Origin: Saprospiraceae bacterium
GTDB taxonomy: Bacteria; Bacteroidota; Bacteroidia; Chitinophagales; Saprospiraceae
Assembly: GCA_016715245.1 (NCBI GenBank)
Contig: JADKAS010000003.1
Location: forward strand, 248,001-312,000
Direction: 5' to 3'
DNA: 64,000 nt
The notes under the pieces were generated by a model. It was not told the DNA's origin. It did no database searches and saw only the letters and a list, made by a program, of their open reading frames with translations. Below, piece after piece: positions 1 to 9,500 of this stretch. Position 1 is the stretch's first letter. Each line of letters begins with the position of its first letter. The position numbers and the translations under genes were made by a program.

Positions 1-634
1 TTGTAAAAATGACATCACCGGCTAAAGGTGCCCATGAAATAGGGGTTATTTTATTTTCCATACACACATCCAGAACACCATTGTACATGCATTGATGATG
101 AAGCATGGAATACTCCATTTGGGCTGATGCAACAGGAAAATATTTTTGCATCGCATGGATCTGAGTATGGCTGAAATCAGAAACACCAAAACTTTTTACT
201 TTTCCTGATTCGTGTAATATCTGAAGCGCTTCAGATATTTCCTCAAAATCAAGCATTGGACTACCTCTGTGCACCATATAAACATCGAGATAGCTTGAAT
301 TCAAATTTTCCAGGCAAGCTTCTACAGTTTCAATAATGTGTCGTTTGGACGTATTGTAATGAGAAATAATAAAGCCAGGTTTTTCAGCACACGGTTTGAT
401 AATTCCGCTTTTGCCTATCAACTGAATTTTTTCCCTTTGAATCCCACTTAAAATTAAAGCATCTCCAAATTCTCTTTCTGTTGTATAGTTTCCATAAACA
501 TCGGCAAGATCAAACGTAGTGACACCGGTATCAAGACATGCATTCATTAATTCTGCCATCTTGGTGGGTGATAATTTAGCACCCCAACTACCCCATCGGA
601 TAGTTCCTGCAATAACTCTTGAAAAATTACTCAT
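1..634 (-). CDS. aldo/keto reductase, YdhF-like (3' end outside window)
   Basis: Reading the minus strand from the ATG at 634 gives an open frame of 211 codons that leaves the window at base 1. The product resembles NADPH-dependent aldo/keto reductases of the E. coli YdhF type. The catalytic tetrad is visible: Asp in TTFDLADVYG with Tyr six residues later, Lys in IGKSGI, and His in VYMVHRGSP. The later motifs FGVSDFS and ISWAPLAG also fit the TIM-barrel family. These enzymes reduce carbonyl substrates in the cytoplasm; the substrate cannot be told here. The 3' third of the gene is missing only because the window ends. A promoter-like site lies about 85 bases upstream. Confidence 0.9.
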   Translation of the reverse strand, partial: MSNFSRVIAGTIRWGSWGAKLSPTKMAELMNACLDTGVTTFDLADVYGNYTTEREFGDALILSGIQREKIQLIGKSGIIKPCAEKPGFIISHYNTSKRHIIETVEACLENLNSSYLDVYMVHRGSPMLDFEEISEALQILHESGKVKSFGVSDFSHTQIHAMQKYFPVASAQMEYSMLHHQCMYNGVLDVCMENKITPISWAPLAGDVIFT

Positions 635-719
635 CTTTAATAAAGGTAATAATTAAATAAAAATCAACATTTCAGCAGCCTGAAATATTAAATATTAATA
701 TAACGCTCTTTAGCGAGAA

Positions 720-748
720 CAAAGGTAATACCCTCTGTTTAAATTCAA
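720..748 (-). promoter_or_regulatory. Bacteroidota-type promoter for the aldo/keto reductase
   Basis: On the minus strand TACCTTTG (720-727) matches the -7 consensus TAnnTTTG, with TTG at 746-748 as a -33 element after an 18-base spacer. Transcription would start near 713, leaving a leader of about 80 bases before the ATG at 634. Confidence 0.5.
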
Positions 749-936
749 AATATTTAATTCAATATTTCAATATTTTATTTTGATCAAAAAATATAGTATT
801 ATATTGTTTAAAAATGTTGATTTCTGATATGAAAAATTGACATAGTTAATGGTTAACAATTCAATACATTATATATCTGGATAAAAAAATATAATATTTT
901 CATATTAAAAAAATACATTATATGTAATTTATTGTA

Positions 937-944
937 TATCTTTG
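937..944 (+). promoter_or_regulatory. -7 promoter element upstream of the first HYR protein
   Basis: TATCTTTG is a full match to the Bacteroidota -7 element TAnnTTTG. Transcription would start near 950, giving a leader of about 65 bases before the ATG at 1016. No clear -33 TTG is present at the usual spacing, so the call rests on the -7 box and its position. Confidence 0.5.
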
Positions 945-1015
945 CAGTCGCTGATTTATGTTCATGTTGGTTCCATCCCAAAAACAACCGATTTATTCAT
1001 TAAACGCGAAGTATT

Positions 1016-4000
1016 ATGCCCAAACCGATTTTCGCGCTATGTCTAGCATTTCTTGCTTCCATAGCCACTTATGGATCCTACATTCATTTTAATAACTATT
1101 TCAGAAATTCAAATGAACTGAATAGTTTGATTCAAAACCAGAATCTGGCCATAATTTGTCCGCCACCGGTAAGTGTAAGTGTCCCTTCAAATGTTTGTTC
1201 TGTTTTTGTAAATATACCTTTACCAACCTCGGATAATCCAAGTTGTCCGATTACCTTTTTATCAAATAATCTGACCGGGACTAATAATCCTAGTGGAATG
1301 TACAGTCCCCAGACATTTACACTAATATGGACCATTATGGATGGTTGTGGTATGTCAATGACATGTAATCAGGTAATTTCAATCACAGATAATACAGCAC
1401 CGGTTTTGGTTTGTCCACAAAACATCGTTGTGCCATGCAATATAAACCAGGCGTTACCATATGCTAACATTAATAGTTTTTTGGCAGCAAACGGACAATC
1501 CTCTGATAATTGTCAGCTAGACAGTATTAGTTTTCAATTAGTTTCACAAACCATTATACCTCAGCCTATTCCTCTTTTGGTATATTCCAGAGTGTATAGA
1601 ATAAAAGATATACATACAAATGAAGCCACTTGTATGCAAAGAATTACAGTAGCAGATGTCATTCCGCCTTCGATTATTTGTCCTCCTGATATTACTACGG
1701 GCAATAGTGACGACGGTAGAAATACGATGGTCATTGTAGATATGCCCATCACTTCAGATAATTGTGGAGTCCAATCTGTCATGAATAGTTATAACAATAC
1801 AAATGATGCTTCAGATGATTATCCGGTTGGGACAACAGTAATAACATGGACAGCAACAGATTTATCTGGCAATACTGCTACCTGCAATATGTCTGTTATT
1901 GTATTTGATAATACACCACCTGACATATTTTGTCCGGATGAAGAAACATTTTCATGTATAGAGGATTTGCCTTTACCGTATTTTAATTTTCCTGAATTTG
2001 AATCGGCTGGTGGAGATGCTTCGGATGAGACAGCACTGGATACACTCAGTTTTGCCTTATTGGATGAGTTTTCAGACAATATGACTTGTCCGGAAACTAT
2101 AAGCAGAATTTACGTTGTTTCAGATGAAGCAGGTAATAGTGCTACCTGTACACAAACTTTCATCATTGATGACGAAATAATACCGGTTATTCAGAATCCG
2201 GCGCCCATTGCCAACAGGCAATGTAATGATATGTTACCTATGCCGCAATCTCTTATCGCAACAGATAATTGTGGCGATGTTGTAGCGATTCCACAGGTAT
2301 TGCCATTCACTCCTAATAATTGTACGGGATATACCGTTACCCACAGATGGACAGCAATGGATGATTGTGGCAACCTTGCAATTCCGGTCAGTATGAGTTT
2401 TCAGGTATTACCTGACATAGCAGGACCTGTTATTACTCCACCACAAAATATAACCGTAAATACAGAAAATAATGTTTGTCAGGCAAATGTAACTGTTCCT
2501 CTTCTTGTAGCTACAGACAATTGTAGCAGCTTTGCCATTACAAACAACAGAACCAATACACCCAATGCCAGTGGAATTTATCCGTTAGGAACTACGGCTG
2601 TAATTTGGACCGTCACAGATGCGTGTAATAATTCTAGTTCAATTACTCAGAGTATCACTGTCATTGATAATCAGGGACCCAACCTCAATTGTAAATCAAA
2701 TTTGATAGTGGCCTTGAATCAATTTCCAAATAATAATGTACCTGCATCCTATTTTATCAATTCTGCAACCGATAATTGCGGAGGAAATGTTACCATTCAG
2801 GCAAGACGAATGAATCAGGCATGTGGTATACCAAATAGTAATACTTTTTCAGCCGCGGTTTCTTTCTGTTGTGCAGACGTTCCCCTTACCAACCTGATGG
2901 TTCAAATTCAGGCCACAGATGCCAGAAATCGTATCACCACATGTATGGTAAGCGTTGATGTTCAGGACAATATAGCGCCTGTTATAGTGGAAGAACTACC
3001 TGATATCAGCATATCATGTGCTTATCCTTTGGATGTAAATGATTTATCTGATTTTGGTACTTATGTGTCAGAAGGAAGTGTAAGGCAAACCATTAACATA
3101 CAGGATCACTTTTATTTACCTTCAGGTAATGCTGGATTGGATGGCGTGTATTTTGACAATTGTCCTGATGTAACCGTTTCCGTAAATGTCATTAATAATC
3201 TGGTGATGTGTAATACAGGTACCATCGAAAGAGTATTTACCATTCAGGATGCCCAGGGACTAAATGTAACGACTACTCAAACCATTTATGTAATTGATAT
3301 TAATCCATTTAATGAAACACAGGATATTGATTGGCCGGATCAACAGGTTTTTTTCCCGAATTGTAACATTCAAAACCCTAACCCCTCTATTACCGGAAGA
3401 CCGGTATTGGGTAACGATAAGTGTAGTCAGGCAGCCGCCACGTACAGCGATTTAACATTTCCTAATAATGTTTATTGTAACGTTATCAGACGGAGATGGA
3501 CAGTAGTGGACTGGTGCCAATATGTACCGAATACCAACATAGGAAGATGGACTTTTGATCAGTATATCAATGTGACCAATACTGTCCCTCCCACAATAAA
3601 TCCGGTGGTTTGTCAGACATTAAATGTATGTACGGACAACGGAAGTTGTACCGGCAACCTTAATATTCAGGCTTCCGGGACTGATGATTGCCTTCCTGTT
3701 CAGATTTCCTGGACATATAAAATAGATGAAGGCAATAACAACTCTATTGACTTTACCGGATCAGGAGCAACAATAAACAGACCCATTAGCAGAGGAACGC
3801 ATAAAATAACATGGGAAGCAAAAGATAAATGCGGCAATGTTTCGAAATGTGACAAACTGGTTCATATTAAAGAATGTAAAGCACCCACTGGAATTGTACA
3901 TCATGGTCTGGCCATAAATCTGACAGCACCAATGGCCATGTCGACCATCAATGTCCTTCAGTTTAACAATGGTAGTTTTGACAATTGTACACCTTCCGGC

Positions 4001-5413
4001 CAGCTTAGATTTTCGTTTTCAGCCAATCTCAATGATGTCGTAAAAACATACAATTGTTCACATCGCGGTCAACAACCTATACAGATTTATGTGACAGACC
4101 TTGATGGAAATCAATCCATCGTAAATACGTATATTATTGTTCAGGACAATTCCAACCTTTGTAATGGTGTTCAGAGAGTTGTTATAGCCGGGGTTGTTAA
4201 AACTGTCGATCAAAAAGAACTGGCAGATTCAAAAATAATTCTGGAAGGTGGAGAAACATTGGATGATCAGATGACAAATGAAGAAGGTAAATATTGTTTT
4301 CAAAATCTGGGTATGCACAATGATTACAGATTGACAGCAAAAAGAGATAAAGAGCCTTTAAAAGGTATTTCGACTCTCGACCTGGTACTGATACAGAGAC
4401 ATATTCTTAAAATTAACCCGTTCATAAGTGCTGAAGAATTCTGGGCAGCTGATGTAGATGGTTCAAAAAGTATTAATACAATTGATCTGGTAACCCTTAG
4501 GAAATTGATTTTAGGTACATTGGATACGTTTCCAAAAAATGATCCCTGGGTTTTGGTAAGACAAGATCAGAGGTATCTCGATCCTGCCAACCCATGGCTT
4601 GAAAACAGTGAGTATATGTTGTCTGATTTGGATTCCAATTCAGAAAATATTCATTTTACCGGTATAAAAATCGGGGATGTAAACCATTCTTATTCCACAG
4701 ATCTTCTGGATGAAAAAACAAACAGCAGGACAAAAACAAACCCTGAATTTTGGATAGAAGATGTTTTATTGAAAAAAGGAGAAATATACACCATCCCTGT
4801 AATGGCAAAAAACATAAACGGTATTCTTTCCCAACAATGTACGTTTGAGTTGCTCGGTGGATTGGACTACCTTGGTTTTGAGTCAAAAGAATTGCCTTTG
4901 CACAATGATCAGATTGCTTTTATACAAAAAGATGGAAGAAAATATATAACTTGTGCCTATCATAATATTGATCCGATTAATGTAAAAGATGATGAAATTT
5001 TATTTAATATTGTCATCAGATCGGCATATGATCAAAGGATAAGTAAGATGTTGTTTATGAACAATGATATTACAGAAAGCAAGGTATATTATGAAAATCT
5101 TGAAAATAAAAGCCTCAGTCTTTCATTTACTTCTCTTAAAAAACCGGAGACATCCGTTGTGAAACAAAATCACCCAAATCCTTTTAAGGAACAGACAATA
5201 TTGGAATACCATTTAGCAGAAAGAGGACCTGTATTTATAAGTGTATATGATCCGGCAGGCAAACAGATATTCAGAACGCAAACAGATGGAAATATGGGTA
5301 TAAACGCTTTCATTCTGGGGCAAAAAGAAATAGGAGAAACTAGCGGTATCCTATATGTAAAAATTAAATCAGGTGACCTGAATGAGGTTATTAAAATGAT
5401 GAGGATAGAATAA
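1016..5413 (+). CDS. giant T9SS-secreted protein: HYR-like repeats, dockerin-like and cohesin-like modules, type A sorting domain
   Basis: The 1465-residue product starts with a hydrophobic signal segment (residues about 4-25). About 1,000 residues of Cys-rich HYR-type immunoglobulin-like repeats follow, recognisable by recurring phrases such as SDNCG, PVGTTVITWTATD and GNTATC. After a carboxypeptidase-regulatory-like segment (about 1060-1110) comes a pair of dockerin-like Ca-binding motifs (GISTLDLVLIQRHIL and SINTIDLVTLRKLILG), then a cohesin-like beta domain (about 1240-1370). The C-terminal 85 residues open with QNHPNPF, typical of the T9SS type A sorting domain. The protein is therefore expected to be exported by T9SS and placed on or released from the cell surface, probably for adhesion or matrix formation. 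The same order of modules recurs in the protein at 6512-10669. Its ligand is unknown. Confidence 0.88.
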   Translation: MPKPIFALCLAFLASIATYGSYIHFNNYFRNSNELNSLIQNQNLAIICPPPVSVSVPSNVCSVFVNIPLPTSDNPSCPITFLSNNLTGTNNPSGMYSPQTFTLIWTIMDGCGMSMTCNQVISITDNTAPVLVCPQNIVVPCNINQALPYANINSFLAANGQSSDNCQLDSISFQLVSQTIIPQPIPLLVYSRVYRIKDIHTNEATCMQRITVADVIPPSIICPPDITTGNSDDGRNTMVIVDMPITSDNCGVQSVMNSYNNTNDASDDYPVGTTVITWTATDLSGNTATCNMSVIVFDNTPPDIFCPDEETFSCIEDLPLPYFNFPEFESAGGDASDETALDTLSFALLDEFSDNMTCPETISRIYVVSDEAGNSATCTQTFIIDDEIIPVIQNPAPIANRQCNDMLPMPQSLIATDNCGDVVAIPQVLPFTPNNCTGYTVTHRWTAMDDCGNLAIPVSMSFQVLPDIAGPVITPPQNITVNTENNVCQANVTVPLLVATDNCSSFAITNNRTNTPNASGIYPLGTTAVIWTVTDACNNSSSITQSITVIDNQGPNLNCKSNLIVALNQFPNNNVPASYFINSATDNCGGNVTIQARRMNQACGIPNSNTFSAAVSFCCADVPLTNLMVQIQATDARNRITTCMVSVDVQDNIAPVIVEELPDISISCAYPLDVNDLSDFGTYVSEGSVRQTINIQDHFYLPSGNAGLDGVYFDNCPDVTVSVNVINNLVMCNTGTIERVFTIQDAQGLNVTTTQTIYVIDINPFNETQDIDWPDQQVFFPNCNIQNPNPSITGRPVLGNDKCSQAAATYSDLTFPNNVYCNVIRRRWTVVDWCQYVPNTNIGRWTFDQYINVTNTVPPTINPVVCQTLNVCTDNGSCTGNLNIQASGTDDCLPVQISWTYKIDEGNNNSIDFTGSGATINRPISRGTHKITWEAKDKCGNVSKCDKLVHIKECKAPTGIVHHGLAINLTAPMAMSTINVLQFNNGSFDNCTPSGQLRFSFSANLNDVVKTYNCSHRGQQPIQIYVTDLDGNQSIVNTYIIVQDNSNLCNGVQRVVIAGVVKTVDQKELADSKIILEGGETLDDQMTNEEGKYCFQNLGMHNDYRLTAKRDKEPLKGISTLDLVLIQRHILKINPFISAEEFWAADVDGSKSINTIDLVTLRKLILGTLDTFPKNDPWVLVRQDQRYLDPANPWLENSEYMLSDLDSNSENIHFTGIKIGDVNHSYSTDLLDEKTNSRTKTNPEFWIEDVLLKKGEIYTIPVMAKNINGILSQQCTFELLGGLDYLGFESKELPLHNDQIAFIQKDGRKYITCAYHNIDPINVKDDEILFNIVIRSAYDQRISKMLFMNNDITESKVYYENLENKSLSLSFTSLKKPETSVVKQNHPNPFKEQTILEYHLAERGPVFISVYDPAGKQIFRTQTDGNMGINAFILGQKEIGETSGILYVKIKSGDLNEVIKMMRIE

Positions 5414-5448
5414 AAATCAATTAAGCAAGAACCGAGTATGATTATAGC

Positions 5449-5481
5449 GGCCGTGGTTTACAAAATCACGGCCTTTTTTTT
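5449..5481 (+). terminator. rho-independent terminator after the first HYR gene
   Basis: GGCCGTG (5449-5455) pairs with CACGGCC (5467-5473) around an 11-base loop and is followed directly by eight T. It sits 35 bases after the stop codon, so it ends the HYR transcript before the response regulator gene. Confidence 0.88.
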
Positions 5482-5685
5482 ACATTAAACTTAATAAAAA
5501 AATATTATTTTATATTTAATGGAATATGAGGGCATTATACTTGATTTTCTTGTGAAAAGGCAAGAGGTCGGGCTCAATTTTGATGAGATAAATTTATGTA
5601 AAAAAAAGTTTGGCACCTGATTTGATTATAATTTATTGGATTATTAGGCAACGAATTTTTATTAATAACTTTTATTAATGTTAAA

Positions 5686-6357
5686 ATGGCATTAAAAGCT
5701 GTAATAGCTGACCATCAGGCAATGTTTACTGAAGGTCTGCAGGCAATTTTACACAACATGAAATCTCCACCTATTAAAATTGTAGGTGTGGCAAATCATC
5801 CTGATGAATTAACCAGGTTGACACCTTTTTATTTTGATATACTTATTTTGGATATTGGAATTTTTTCCAATTTGGGACTGGATACCATTCAGGAAATTAA
5901 AAAAGCCAAGCCCAATGTAAAAATAGTGGTATTAACGACATACAGTGACCCATCCATGGTGAGAGATTCCTTTTTAAAAGGAGTGGATGGATACTTATTA
6001 AAAACAGGACAAATTATAGAACTCTTTGAATGTATTGAAGATGTTTTTCAGAATAAAACTTTTCTCGGAGAAGGTGTTCGACTTTCTCCTGAAAAGAAAA
6101 CCGTTAAAAAAAATACAGATCCGGTTTCAGCGTACAAAGTCTATGAAGATAGATTTTTATTAAAACAAAAATTATCAAGAAGAGAATCCGAAGTGTTACG
6201 ACATATTGTAAATGCCAAAAGCACGAAGGAAATTGCAGAAGAGCTTTATATAAGTAATCAAACAGTATCTGCTCATCGCAAAAGTATCATGAGAAAACTC
6301 GGTGCCAATACCACCGCAAATCTCATAAAATTTGCACTTGAAAATCAATTGGTATAG
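5686..6357 (+). CDS. NarL/FixJ-family response regulator (receiver + LuxR HTH)
   Basis: The 223-residue protein has an N-terminal receiver domain (about 1-120) and a C-terminal LuxR/GerE helix-turn-helix (about 164-223, with LSRRESEVLRHI and YISNQTVSAHR). The phospho-acceptor is Asp56 in LILDIG; Thr84/85 and Lys106 are in place. The acidic pocket is unusual: where most relatives have Asp-Asp-His this protein has Ala8-Asp9-His10, so one Mg-binding acidic residue is missing and phosphorylation may be weaker. No partner kinase is adjacent. The gene lies alone between two giant T9SS cargo genes on the same strand, separated from the first by a terminator. Control of those surface proteins is a reasonable guess from position only. 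Confidence 0.9.
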   Translation: MALKAVIADHQAMFTEGLQAILHNMKSPPIKIVGVANHPDELTRLTPFYFDILILDIGIFSNLGLDTIQEIKKAKPNVKIVVLTTYSDPSMVRDSFLKGVDGYLLKTGQIIELFECIEDVFQNKTFLGEGVRLSPEKKTVKKNTDPVSAYKVYEDRFLLKQKLSRRESEVLRHIVNAKSTKEIAEELYISNQTVSAHRKSIMRKLGANTTANLIKFALENQLV

Positions 6358-6511
6358 TTTTTGTAACCAATACATCGAATAGTAATCCAAATGGCCTCCC
6401 CTTGCCATCTCTATACAAAGTAACAATTCAGTTTTACGGGATTTCCTGATTATTTCTGTAAATGGTTTTGGAATCATTTTTTTAATCTTATAATTTAAAT
6501 TTATTTATCCC

Positions 6512-9500
6512 ATGAAGTTGGAGAATTTTACACTAAACACATTTGCTCGTTTTGGTATGGTTATCAGAATGAGTATTCTACCCGCCCTGCTGGTAGTGGC
6601 ACAGTTTAGCGTTTCAGCTCAATGCCCACTGGCTTGCAATAATCTCGTTCAGGTATCCATGGATGACGATTGTGTGGTAGAAGTTACTCCGGCAATGATG
6701 TTGGAAGGTGTTTTACCAGCCGGATGTTCTTATGCTCAGTATTCAGTCAGAATTCTTGGAGCAAATGGACAACCGCTATCACCTGCGAACATCGTAAACC
6801 GATCGCATCTTGATCAGACCTTAACGACAGAGGTTTGGTTGGGAAACAATCGTTGTTGGGGGAAAATTCTTGTCCAGGACAAGAAAGACCCTGAAATTGA
6901 ATGTCCAAGAGATGTAACTGTAGCCTGTTATTCAACAGCCGCTATTGTCTTGCCAGATGCTTTTGACAATTGTGACCAGAACGTTCCGGTTACTATAAGC
7001 AGTAATACGCTCATTAAGTATTCTTGCAGTGGTACTCTAAGTGCCGTCAGGACCCTCATTTATGAAGCAACAGATGACAGTGGAAACGAGGCAACGCCTT
7101 GTATCAGAAACATTTATTATTCAAGAGTGACATTACCGTCAGTCTTATTTCAGTTTCCACTTAACAGAGACGATGTACAGTCGCCTGCTTTAAACTGTGA
7201 TAATGTACCTGTTTGGGATGTTATTAAAGAAAATGGCACACCGGGCAGAGATAATTATCCTCAGCCTTCTGAATCAGGTGTTCCAACCATCGGCGGTGTA
7301 CCCATTTTACCAAACAATACCCTTTGTGAAATAAATGTAACTTTTACAGACCAAAGAGTAGATATTTGTGAAAACAGTTTCAAAATTTTGAGACACTGGA
7401 GAGCTCTTGACTGGTGTACTGGTACATTGGAGCAATCTTATCAGATCATAAAAATATTGGATAAGAGACCGCCTGCGGTTACGATTCTGCCTACTATTCC
7501 ACCAGACATGACAATTACAAATTGTTTAGGAACGGTATCTTCACTGGTTGAAGTGGATCCGTATACATGTCGTGGAACATGGGATGTTGAAAGACCAACA
7601 GAATTGGTACCGGAAAGAGAATGTAATGATTGGACATATACTGTTGCATTCTTGTTAAATAATGGTACAGAGATTCCACCATTAAGTGGAGCTTATGTTA
7701 CCGTAAGCCCTGATGGAATTACAAGAGTTATAGGAAATTCTGCCAACGGGTATCAGATTATAGGTCTTCCTCAAGGTTGTGCATGGATCAGATATATAGT
7801 AACGGATGCTTGTGGAAATTCTGCAACAGTATTAACAGAAATATTTGTTCAGGATAAAGTTCCACCAACTCCGGTTTGTGACCGAACAACGGTTGTAACC
7901 CTTTCCAATCAGAATAATGGCTGGGCAAGAGTGTTTGCAGAAACATTTGATGACGGTTCACATGACAATTGTAGTAATGTCACTTTCAGAGTAAGAAGGA
8001 TGACAACACCTCAAAGGTGTAACATGCAGGGCGGTCCCAATACCCACAATTTTGGTCCGTTTGTAGACGTGTGTTGTGCAGATGTTGGGAGAGAATTAAT
8101 GGTAGAACTTGAGGTAAAAGATGCATCCAACAATGTAAATACTTGTATGGTATTTGTAGAAGTGAATGATAAAATTAATCCAAAAATTGTATGTGCTGCT
8201 TCAAAAACCATTGAATGTAATGTTCCTCTTGAGTTTGATGCACCTACAGCCACAGATAATTGTGGTACGCCTACCATTACAATATTGAGTACTACAGGTA
8301 CTATCAGCAATTGCGGTACAGGATCAAGAACAAGAACCTGGGAGGCAAGAGATGCTGGTCAAAGAACGGACGTTTGTTCACAAACGATTACGGTTGTAAA
8401 TAATACTCCTTATACAGGACCAAGACCACAGGATTGGCCGACATCTCCTATTACCAAAACAGGTTGTCTCAATGTAGATACTGATCCAAGTAGTACAGGT
8501 GTACCTTTTATCAATGCAACGGTAGGTTGCAGTCAGGTTGCCTTTGCAAAGGAGGATCAGGTATTCCAGTTTGTAGAAGGAGTTTGTTATAAAATTTTGA
8601 GAAGATGGACCGTTATTGACTGGTGTAAATTCCATCCCAATACAAGACCAAACGGATCATTTTATCCGACAGGACCTACTTCTGAAAATACATGGACTTT
8701 TACCCAGATCATCAAAGTCAACAACGCTGACAATCCTGTAATTGCCAAAAGAACGGATGTAACTGCTTGTGGAACTGGTGAAACGTGTGATCTAAGGTTT
8801 GAATTGACCAATACAGCAACAGATATTTGTACACCTTCAGCTCAATTGAAGTGGAAATGGGAAGTTGCACCGTTTGATGGTCCAAATTATACCATCTTTG
8901 GAAATACAAATGATGCAACAAGAAATTATCCAATTGGAACACACAGAATACGATGGACGGTTGAAGACCTTTGTGGAAACCAGGATGTGGTGACTCATTT
9001 ATTCACTGTTGAAGATTGTAAAAAACCAACACCTTATTGTATATCTGATATTACAACGGTGGTAATGCCTTCATCTGGTACAGTGGAAATCTGGGCTATA
9101 GATTACGATCTTGGCGCAACAGACAATTGTCCGGGTGAACTTTATTTCACTTTTAATTGTGAGAAACCGAATAAGGGTCAAGTAGAGTTAGGGAATAACC
9201 ATTATTTTAAAGGAAATGGAATACTTGCTACTGAAGCAGAATACCTTGCAGGAAATGCGCAGTATTGGTTACATGACTCACGTACATCAGGTATTTTATT
9301 TGACTGTGATGATGTAGGAGTGGTTGATCTGAATGTTTGTGTAACGGATGCATCCGGAAACCAGGATTATTGTTCAGTTGTATTACAGGTTCAGGCGAAT
9401 CCTCCTGCTTGTCAGAATTTTTCAAGAATTGCAGGTAATGTAAGCAATGAAAACAATGAAATGGTACCAGAAACTTTTGTTATCATTGAAAATATGAATA

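Larger units (their letters stand above)
635..1015. other. intergenic region between divergent genes
   Basis: This 381-base AT-rich gap separates the aldo/keto reductase (leftward) from the first HYR protein (rightward). It holds a promoter-like site for each direction. I see no further gene, tRNA or repeat array. Confidence 0.6.
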
